Assembly: GCA_964541725.1 (NCBI GenBank)
Contig: CAZIQG010000028.1
Location: 1-12,885 of the forward strand
Length of the DNA stretch: 12,885 nucleotides
Direction: 5' to 3'
Source of the DNA: JAGOUY01 sp964541725
GTDB lineage: Bacteria > Patescibacteriota > Patescibacteriia > 2-12-FULL-60-25
Of the stretch, positions 1 to 4,728 are shown piece by piece. Positions within the stretch are counted from its first letter, which is position 1; each line of letters begins with the position of its first letter. A program made the translations under genes and the position numbers. Under the pieces are notes generated by a model that was given only the letters and a program-made list of their open reading frames with translations, searched no databases and was not told where the DNA came from.

Positions 1-49
1 GGAGCCGACAAAAAATGGAAAGGAAATTTTTGGTTTTGCTTCGCCGCTT
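1..49. repeat. Left arm of a 49-bp perfect inverted repeat
   Basis: Bases 1-49 are the exact reverse complement of 2774-2822, and the match stops at position 50. The arm starts at the first base of the window, so it may extend further left. Its core (21-38, aggaaatttttggttttg) recurs in direct orientation with one extra A at 2854-2873. The two long arms face each other across an A+T-rich five-gene block, which suggests cassette boundaries or insertion of two copies of a dispersed repeat. No transposase is present. Confidence 0.9.
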
Positions 50-78
50 TCATAAATTCAGTTTAGCATAATAATCCA

Positions 79-96
79 AAATGGTATATTCCATTT
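79..96. promoter_or_regulatory. Candidate operator/promoter of the cassette operon
   Basis: The sequence AAATGG-tatatt-CCATTT is an 18-bp perfect-arm palindrome 26 bp upstream of the XRE-type regulator gene. A TATATT -10-like box follows at 102-107, so a repressor bound here would cover the -35 region. Autoregulation by the adjacent HTH protein is an inference from position and symmetry. No good -35 hexamer is visible. Confidence 0.4.
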
Positions 97-121
97 CCGA
101 CTATATTATGTTAATATCTAT

Positions 122-340
122 ATGTCGAAGAAATACCAAGCAAAATATCAACAACTTACCGCAAAACTCCGCTCCGCTCGCCTAGAGGCAGGCTTAACGC
201 AATTAGAAGCAGGAAAGTTATTGAAGAAGCCTCAAGCGTATGTTTCCAAGATAGAGCGGGGCGAGCGTGGAGTTGATGCGATAGAATTAGCAGAGTTTGC
301 AAAGGTATATAAAAAAGATATTAACCACTTTATAAAATAA
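122..340 (+). CDS. XRE/Cro-family HTH transcriptional regulator
   Basis: This 72-aa protein is essentially one HTH_3 (Xre/Cro) domain. Residues 12-68 show the family pattern: a first helix (LTAKLRSARLEAGLTQ), the LTQ/EAGKLL helix-turn, the recognition segment QAYVSKIERGER (about 38-49), and a final hydrophobic helix ending at DINHFI. There is no extra ligand-binding or protease domain. It probably binds DNA as a dimer, and the palindrome at 79-96 is the obvious candidate site. It is the first gene of a tight + strand operon; the next start lies 3 nt after its stop. There is no Shine-Dalgarno upstream, only an A/T-rich leader. Small regulators of this kind commonly head toxin-antitoxin, restriction or defence modules, so this gene supports reading the block as a self-regulated accessory cassette. 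Confidence 0.88.
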   Translation: MSKKYQAKYQQLTAKLRSARLEAGLTQLEAGKLLKKPQAYVSKIERGERGVDAIELAEFAKVYKKDINHFIK

Positions 341-343
341 ACT

Positions 344-1009
344 ATGACTATTCTTTACATACTTTTGGCAATAATTGCTTACTACATCTATCGTATTTAT
401 CGTCAGAAACAGGATCAAATAGACGCCATTGCGGATGAAAAAGCTGATGCTGAATACGAGAAAAGGAGAAAAGAAAGATTTAAAGATTATCCTCATCTGT
501 TCGATAAAATCGATGATAGCTGGATTGAGGTATTTTCTCGACAAAGCAACATCGACGGCAAAAATTATTTACTTAAATCGATGTTTTATCTTATGTTGGG
601 TGAGTCAACAAAAATTGACTACTCTGAGGGTTCTGTGAAGTATGATTCTTTATTTGACGCTACAAAAGAATTATTAGAACACCTTGAAAAATTCCACGAA
701 GGGTCTGTCGTTGAACATGAAATAGCTCTCGCTACATATTGGCAATTAGCTGCGACAAAAATGGGAGAGCTTATACAGTCAAAGCCAAACACAGGATCAC
801 TCAAATCGGGAGCCCATACTGCAGAAATCGAGGGATCAGAAGTAGAAAAAGCACCATTTACTGACATTGAAAACATTGCGTCTTTCTTTCCAAAGAAAGC
901 AAATCATCCAGCTCACGAAATTACTTTCTTCAACAAAGACGGTTCATTTCCTAGAGAATCAAAAGGTTCTGCTTTGATTGACGAAAAAATGAGCGCTCTT
1001 GGAATCTAA
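344..1009 (+). CDS. Single-TM coiled-coil protein of unknown function
   Basis: I do not recognise a family for this 221-aa protein. Residues 2-18 form one hydrophobic, aromatic-rich transmembrane helix (ILYILLAIIAYYIYRIY). A highly charged helix, probably coiled coil (about 20-47, many K/E/R/D), follows immediately. The rest (about 50-221) is soluble and probably cytoplasmic, given the positive residues just after the helix. It includes a helical stretch near 75-145 and a polar linker around 147-165. No catalytic motif stands out. The start lies 3 nt after the regulator's stop with no Shine-Dalgarno, which suggests translational coupling. Codons are A/T-rich (AAA, GAA, ATT), like the next two genes and unlike the genes to the right. 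A membrane-tethered effector or scaffold is possible, but that is inference. Confidence 0.75.
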   Translation: MTILYILLAIIAYYIYRIYRQKQDQIDAIADEKADAEYEKRRKERFKDYPHLFDKIDDSWIEVFSRQSNIDGKNYLLKSMFYLMLGESTKIDYSEGSVKYDSLFDATKELLEHLEKFHEGSVVEHEIALATYWQLAATKMGELIQSKPNTGSLKSGAHTAEIEGSEVEKAPFTDIENIASFFPKKANHPAHEITFFNKDGSFPRESKGSALIDEKMSALGI

Positions 1010-1011
1010 AT

Positions 1012-1665
1012 ATGACTAAAACAATCGCAAAGTTAAATAAGCTTAATAACCCTGAATCTTTTATTCAGGTCAATACAATTAAGGGTTTTAAGTATGTTGA
1101 TAAAGCTGGTGAAATTGTAAATGCTTATCACAAGAAGAATATTGCTCCTCAATTTGCTATGGGCTTAAATGGCCTAGTTATCGAGCAACCGAAAGATAAA
1201 ATTGAGCAACTCAAAATTACTTCGCAGGTTATATGGGAAAAATTCAGCGAAATTGATTCGTTGGATATGATTTCAAATCTATTTTCAACAGATGCCGAAA
1301 ATATTTTAAAAATACTAGAAGTTGAAAAAATCAGCCGTGTGGGTTGGAGAAATTATTTTGTCTATGAGTTTTCAAGTAAGGAAAAACAAGACGAGTATTT
1401 GAAAAAATTTACTGTTATCGATAAAACAAATCCCTCACTCGTTCGTTTGGAAGTAAAAACAGGAAAAGATTTTTCTGCGAATTTGATGATTCAACCTGTT
1501 ATAAAAAATGACACAAACAAAACCCACGGGGTTTTGTTTGATATTGATATTTTCCAAAGCGGAGAATTTGATTCAAAAAGTATATCAAAAATCTTGAAAG
1601 AATTCCGACAATATTTGGCCGATGAAAATGGATTTTTGAGTGTTGTTAATAGCACCTTTGAATAA
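1012..1665 (+). CDS. Hypothetical soluble protein (possible TIGR04255-like)
   Basis: This 217-aa protein has no signal peptide or transmembrane segment. It alternates short strands and helices and has no obvious catalytic motif. The segment EKISRVGWRNYFVYEF (about 105-120) loosely resembles the 'R-x-G-x-R-Y' stretch of the sporadically distributed TIGR04255 family. The overall shape, a long N-terminal segment and a C-terminal beta-rich half, would also fit. The resemblance is weak and needs a profile search. It sits between two membrane coiled-coil genes, with gaps of 2 nt upstream and 1 nt downstream, so it is probably a stoichiometric partner of them. It could act as the cytoplasmic sensor or effector of the group (inference). 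Confidence 0.72.
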   Translation: MTKTIAKLNKLNNPESFIQVNTIKGFKYVDKAGEIVNAYHKKNIAPQFAMGLNGLVIEQPKDKIEQLKITSQVIWEKFSEIDSLDMISNLFSTDAENILKILEVEKISRVGWRNYFVYEFSSKEKQDEYLKKFTVIDKTNPSLVRLEVKTGKDFSANLMIQPVIKNDTNKTHGVLFDIDIFQSGEFDSKSISKILKEFRQYLADENGFLSVVNSTFE

Positions 1666-1666
1666 T

Positions 1667-2035
1667 ATGTGGCAAGAACTTGTTAAAAAAATTGAATTGC
1701 AATCGGTACTGGTGTTATTTTTAACACTTTTGTTTGGTTGGCTACTTTTGAATAAGGATAATAGTTTATCCAGCCCCGCAGGCATTTTAGGAAGTGTTTC
1801 AATCGGAATGGGACTTTTGTATACTTTTGGCTCATTTTTTTCGAACCAGATCAAAGAAAGCTATAAAGATGTCATCAGTGAATATAAAAATACTATTTCT
1901 ACTTTGCGATCTAGCCATAAAGATATACAAAAGTCCTATCAAGACACTTTGTCTGGAACAACAAAGGACAGAACCATTGGCGGAGGGACTTATCAAACAG
2001 TTTCAGAGACTGAAGTTGGGACACTGGACAGTTAA
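1667..2035 (+). CDS. Two-TM coiled-coil membrane protein of unknown function
   Basis: The ATG at 1667, 1 nt after the previous stop, is preferred over an in-frame GTG at 1640 inside the upstream gene. It matches the 2-3 nt spacing of the other cassette genes and gives a 122-aa protein. Residues about 13-28 and 38-58 are transmembrane helices joined by a short polar turn (KDNSLSSPAG). Residues about 60-95 form a charged amphipathic, probably coiled-coil helix. The last 25 residues are a Gly/Thr-rich tail. The two-TM hairpin followed by a coiled coil recalls small membrane partners in some accessory modules, but no family is recognised. It may interact with the coiled coil of the 344-1009 product (inference). 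Stop TAA. Confidence 0.72.
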   Translation: MWQELVKKIELQSVLVLFLTLLFGWLLLNKDNSLSSPAGILGSVSIGMGLLYTFGSFFSNQIKESYKDVISEYKNTISTLRSSHKDIQKSYQDTLSGTTKDRTIGGGTYQTVSETEVGTLDS

Positions 2036-2054
2036 AAAGTAATAAAATAAATTT

Positions 2055-2600
2055 ATGGCAAACATCACATTCATAACTGGCAATCAAAAAAAGGCAGATT
2101 ATCTTGCAAAATATCTTGGTCATCCCGTTGATCATGTAAAAGTTGATTTGGATGAAATTCAATCACTTGATTTGAAAGAAATTGTCGAGCATAAAGTCCG
2201 CCAAGCCTACAAAAAAATTAAGAAGCCAGTCATTGTTGAAGATGTTGCTTTAGAGTTTGAAGCGCTTGGCGGACTGCCAGGGCCGTTTATAAAGTTTTTC
2301 GTGGATAAAGTGCCATTTGAGGCGATTTGCTCCATGATTGACGGCAAAACGAGAAACGCAACGGCTCGTTGCGTTTTCGGATATTTTGACGGAAAAGATT
2401 TAGAGTTATTTGAAGGAAGTTTAGACGGGCAAATTGCGGAAACTCCGTCTGGTGAAAATGGCTACGGCTGGGACAAGATTTTTATTCCGCAGGGTTACGA
2501 AGTAACCCGAGCTTCATTGAGTGAAGCGGACGATCAAAAAACTTATTTGCAAATTAAGCCATTCGCAAAGTTAAAGGATTTTCTCGCTTCGCGTAGTTAA
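2055..2600 (+). CDS. Ham1/ITPase-family non-canonical purine NTP pyrophosphatase, divergent
   Basis: The 181-aa length is typical of the RdgB/Ham1/ITPA family, which hydrolyses XTP, ITP or dITP to monophosphate plus pyrophosphate. The visible motifs are TGNQKK (8-13, phosphate-binding loop), VEDVALEFEALGGLPGPFIKFF (61-82, with acidic E62/D63) and GYGWDKIFIP (136-145). The LGGLPGPFIKFF form is closer to eukaryotic/archaeal ITPA than to E. coli RdgB. The C-terminal (N)xxSHR motif that contacts the purine base is absent; its place is taken by DQKTYLQIKPF (160-170). The active site looks intact but base recognition is probably different. From general recollection, similar SHR-less proteins recur in CPR genomes, so this may be a subfamily rather than a damaged gene. 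It lies 19 nt after the two-TM gene and is last in the cassette. It could be housekeeping nucleotide cleaning or a nucleotide-depleting part of the module. Confidence 0.92.
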   Translation: MANITFITGNQKKADYLAKYLGHPVDHVKVDLDEIQSLDLKEIVEHKVRQAYKKIKKPVIVEDVALEFEALGGLPGPFIKFFVDKVPFEAICSMIDGKTRNATARCVFGYFDGKDLELFEGSLDGQIAETPSGENGYGWDKIFIPQGYEVTRASLSEADDQKTYLQIKPFAKLKDFLASRS

Positions 2601-2623
2601 GGGAGTAATCCTGCGAAGCGGGA
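2582..2623 (+). terminator. Hairpin over the pyrophosphatase stop codon, possible terminator
   Basis: Bases 2582-2592 pair with 2613-2623 (11 bp, one G-T wobble; core CGCTTCGC/GCGAAGCG) around a 20-nt loop that contains the TAA stop. Only a short T run (ATTT) follows, so it is a weak intrinsic terminator. A 12-bp perfect palindrome (tgtgcgcgcaca, 2626-2637) follows directly. The GCGAAGC motif also occurs in the flanking repeat arms, so this may belong to the repeat family rather than act as a terminator. Confidence 0.45.
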
Positions 2624-2720
2624 TTTGTGCGCGCACAGGGCGGGCGGGGCAAGCACAATAAGATTTGATGCGCTCCAGCGCAACCGAATTGGAAGCGCCT
2701 CGTCTCGCCGCGAAGACGGA

Positions 2721-2765
2721 GAAAAGAGCAACCAAAAGTGCTAAAATACAAATACTGCTCTTTTC
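2721..2765. repeat. 10-bp inverted repeat in the intergenic region
   Basis: GAAAAGAGCA (2721-2730) pairs with TGCTCTTTTC (2756-2765) around a 25-nt A-rich loop. It lies immediately left of the large structured repeat. A smaller CGTCT/AGACG hairpin precedes it at 2701-2718. No gene is seen in this stretch. The structure could be part of a complex repeat unit. Confidence 0.5.
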
Positions 2766-2886
2766 GGAGACTGAAGCGGCGAAGCAAAACCAAAAATTTC
2801 CTTTCCATTTTTTGTCGGCTCCCCCCACACCCCCGCCGAAAATCTAAGAAAGGAAGGAAAATTTTTGGTTTTGTACCGCGACCGAA
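2763..2886. repeat. Structured dispersed repeat containing the right arm of the 49-bp inverted repeat
   Basis: Bases 2774-2822 are the exact reverse complement of 1-49. Within this element the arm also folds back on the sequence to its right. TTCGG (2763-2767) pairs with CCGAA (2882-2886), and GCGG (2776-2779) with CCGC (2876-2879). The caaaaccaaaaatttcc segment pairs with ggaaaatttttggttttg (2856-2873), with a one-base bulge. CGGC (2816-2819) pairs with GCCG (2835-2838) near the tip. The whole is an imperfect hairpin of about 120 nt with a C-rich loop. The left arm at 1-49 would be half of a second copy in opposite orientation. It resembles a MITE/REP-like element or a foldable recombination site. 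No open reading frame in it looks real. Confidence 0.72.
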
Positions 2887-2997
2887 GGGAGCGGACGAGA
2901 CGCGCATTAGCATTTAGTCATTTGGATTCTGCTCGAAATACATTCGAACTTTGTCCAATACACACCGCCATCACGATTTAGTATCGTGCAACTCACA

Positions 2998-3021
2998 AGC
3001 CCGCTATTTCAGCGGGTTTTG
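2998..3021 (+). terminator. Intrinsic terminator-like hairpin
   Basis: CCCGCT (3000-3005), loop ATTTC and AGCGGG (3011-3016) are followed by TTTT, with extra A-T/G-T pairs extending the stem. A small CACGAT/ATCGTG inverted repeat lies just upstream. No gene is seen directly upstream on the + strand, so it may terminate read-through from the cassette operon or belong to a lost or unseen small RNA. Confidence 0.6.
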
Positions 3022-3048
3022 TGTAATCCATGTTTTGGTCAATATGTA

Positions 3049-3110
3049 TGACCCCGACGGGGTTCGAACTAAAGCACGTCCCAGGCACGAAAGAACTGAG
3101 CTATGGAAGC
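3049..3110 (-). pseudogene. Degenerate tRNA-like remnant
   Basis: Read on the - strand, the 3' end has a perfect tRNA T-loop (GTTCGAAC) followed by CCCGT, CGGGGTC and a discriminator A. The 5' end has a D-arm-like TAGCTCAGTT. Together they span only 62 nt instead of about 73. The acceptor ends (GCTTCCA versus CGGGGTC) do not pair, the T-stem partner is missing and position 33 is not U. It therefore looks like a decayed or recombined tRNA fragment, not a working tRNA. Chance resemblance is possible. tRNA 3' ends are common integration sites, which matters next to a putative cassette. Confidence 0.35.
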
Positions 3111-3121
3111 AACTTTTGTCA

Positions 3122-3168
3122 AAACAGAAACACCCGCCTTGTGAGCAGGTGTTTCTGTTTCCTTTTTC
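3122..3168 (+). terminator. Strong intrinsic terminator hairpin
   Basis: AAACAGAAACACC (3122-3134) is perfectly complementary to GGTGTTTCTGTTT (3148-3160), around a 13-nt loop and followed by CCTTTTTC. It would stop + strand transcription before the nirK gene. On the - strand the A-rich side also gives a T run, so it may work both ways. Confidence 0.75.
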
Positions 3169-3252
3169 ATCCCCTAGAAGATATTGCAAAAGATCTGGGG
3201 ATAAAACGTCCGGACCTGGAAATAGAGGTGCGTACGTAATAGAATACGGGCT

Positions 3253-4473
3253 ATGTATTTTTATCTTGTCTTAACCATATTTGCCTGGATTCTTGGGATC
3301 ATGGCTGGTGGGATTATATTCGTGACGCTTATACGAGTGCCCTTTGTAAAAGAAATGTTCTCTCATCGATCCATAAAGATGAGTCTTGTATTTCTCGTTG
3401 CAGCACTTCTCCTCGGCCTCTTCGCCACCAAAACCTATCCTCCGCACTTCGCCATGCCACCTTGGATGCAGAGCTATGCTCCACATGAGATGGGGCCGGA
3501 GCTACCACTCTTGAATGCATTCCACTTTCTACTTCGCTCACACCGCGTCGAACGTGTAGGAGATATTTCCGCGAATCCCAATGCTGTACCCTCACCGATC
3601 AAACGAACGACTTCCGAAATCGTCGAAATAAATCTCATAGCCAAAGAAGTTATTGCTGAGATAGCTCCTGGGATCTTCTTCAACTATTGGACCTACAACG
3701 GACAAGTCCCCGGACCGATGCTCCGCATACGCCTCGGCGACACGGTTCGGTTATCACTTACCAACGATCCATCAAGCCTTCATGCGCATAACATTGATCT
3801 ACATGCTGTTACGGGTCCAGGAGGCGGAGCAACGCTCACCAACGTGGCTCCCGGAGAAACCAAAACTTTCCAGTGGAAAGCATTGAATCCTGGTCTTTAT
3901 GTTTATCACTGCGCCACGATGAACGTGAGTACGCATAACGCACATGGACAGTATGGATTGATCTTAGTGGAACCGGAGGAGGGATTATCGCCAGTTGATA
4001 AGGAATTCTACCTCGTTCAAGGTGAACTCTATACGAGTGGAGGCTTAGGAAGAAAAGGGCTGGTTTCTTTTGATTCACAAGCGTTGGTAGACGGGAATCC
4101 TTCCTATGTGACATTCAATGGCAAAATTCCGCCGCATACAGCGCTGGAAGTGAAGCGGGGTGAGAAAGTCCGGATCTATGTCGGAAATGGGGGCGTGAAT
4201 CTTATTTCCTCATTCCATGTGATTGGAGAAATCTTCGATACCGTCTATCCGGAAGGAGCGATGGGACCAGGTTCCGCGATCTTTAAAAACGTCCAGACAA
4301 CCCTTGTTCCTGCAGGCGGAGCCGCGATCTTTGAATTTACGGCTGACGTTCCTGGGACATATACAATTGTTGATCACGCCTTGGCACGGATGAACAAGGG
4401 GGCGTGGGCAACGATGAAAGTGACAGGAGAGGAGAATGGGGAGGTGTTTGGAGTGTCGCGGGAGAAAAGGTAA
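3253..4473 (+). CDS. nirK: Membrane-anchored copper nitrite reductase (NirK/AniA type)
   Basis: This 406-aa two-cupredoxin-domain enzyme reduces nitrite to NO outside the membrane. Residues about 4-27 and 43-58 are transmembrane helices, so it is anchored by a two-helix N-terminus rather than released. The first cupredoxin domain carries H179 (type-1 Cu), D182 (catalytic Asp), H184 (type-2 Cu), the H219-C220 pair (type-2/type-1) and H228 (type-1). The second has H322 in SSFHVIGE (catalytic His) and H375 in IVDHALARMNKGA (type-2). The axial type-1 ligand, normally Met in a GM-Y-G context, is Q233 (HGQYG). All other ligands are intact. The segments GQYGLILVEPEEGL and SSFHVIGEIFDTVYPEG match the AniA branch. 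The gene is monocistronic between terminators. Only a weak CGGG precedes the ATG. The natural electron donor is not encoded here. Confidence 0.95.
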   Translation: MYFYLVLTIFAWILGIMAGGIIFVTLIRVPFVKEMFSHRSIKMSLVFLVAALLLGLFATKTYPPHFAMPPWMQSYAPHEMGPELPLLNAFHFLLRSHRVERVGDISANPNAVPSPIKRTTSEIVEINLIAKEVIAEIAPGIFFNYWTYNGQVPGPMLRIRLGDTVRLSLTNDPSSLHAHNIDLHAVTGPGGGATLTNVAPGETKTFQWKALNPGLYVYHCATMNVSTHNAHGQYGLILVEPEEGLSPVDKEFYLVQGELYTSGGLGRKGLVSFDSQALVDGNPSYVTFNGKIPPHTALEVKRGEKVRIYVGNGGVNLISSFHVIGEIFDTVYPEGAMGPGSAIFKNVQTTLVPAGGAAIFEFTADVPGTYTIVDHALARMNKGAWATMKVTGEENGEVFGVSREKR

Positions 4474-4485
4474 CTTCGTTGAAAG

Positions 4486-4528
4486 TGAGACAAATCAAAC
4501 AACCTCTAAAACTGTTTCATTTGTCTCA
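4486..4528 (+). terminator. Hairpin just downstream of nirK
   Basis: TGAGACAAAT (4486-4495) pairs with ATTTGTCTCA (4519-4528). An inner AAACA/TGTTT stem narrows the loop. It begins 13 nt after the nirK stop. A long T run is absent, so it may protect the mRNA 3' end or act as a weak terminator. Confidence 0.5.
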
Positions 4529-4642
4529 GTCTCATTTTCCAGACCCGACTCACATGCCTCAAAAGCGCCTAACTTGAAATCCTCGGAAACCTCTTGAAAG
4601 ACCCTAAGAATCTTGGTACCAAACTCGCGTAGCCCGCCATGT

Positions 4643-4672
4643 AAAAACCACACATCATTTTGTGTGGTTTTT
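4643..4672. terminator. Bidirectional intrinsic terminator between convergent genes
   Basis: AAAAACCACAC (4643-4653) is perfectly complementary to GTGTGGTTTTT (4662-4672) around an 8-nt loop, so a T run exists on either strand. It sits between nirK (+, ending 4473) and the P-type ATPase (-, ending 4729) and would end both transcripts. The rest of 4529-4728 shows nothing I can support as a gene. Confidence 0.85.
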
Positions 4673-4728
4673 GCGTTGTGGCCCACGTGGCACGCCGCAT
4701 TACAATAGCTGCATTATTACTTCTTTTT

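Noticed and set aside
1640..1666. GTG start at 1640 for the two-TM protein
   Set aside because: It lies inside the preceding gene. The ATG at 1667 restores the 1-3 nt spacing seen throughout the operon.
2554..2913. 119-aa open frame on the - strand across the repeat region, and overlapping short frames at 2571-2847
   Set aside because: They run through inverted repeats and the end of the pyrophosphatase gene, have Arg/Phe/Cys-rich unprotein-like composition and no ribosome site.
2935..2975. Resemblance to the 16S rRNA 3' region (ACACACCGCC)
   Set aside because: Only about ten bases match exactly. The conserved flanks are wrong and no rRNA structure surrounds it.
2951..3274. 107-aa open frame on the + strand (and smaller ones at 3004-3239)
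   Set aside because: It covers two terminator hairpins and the tRNA-like remnant, and its composition does not look like protein.
4495..4686. 63-aa open frame on the - strand between nirK and the ATPase
   Set aside because: It spans the terminator hairpin and has no recognisable features or ribosome site.
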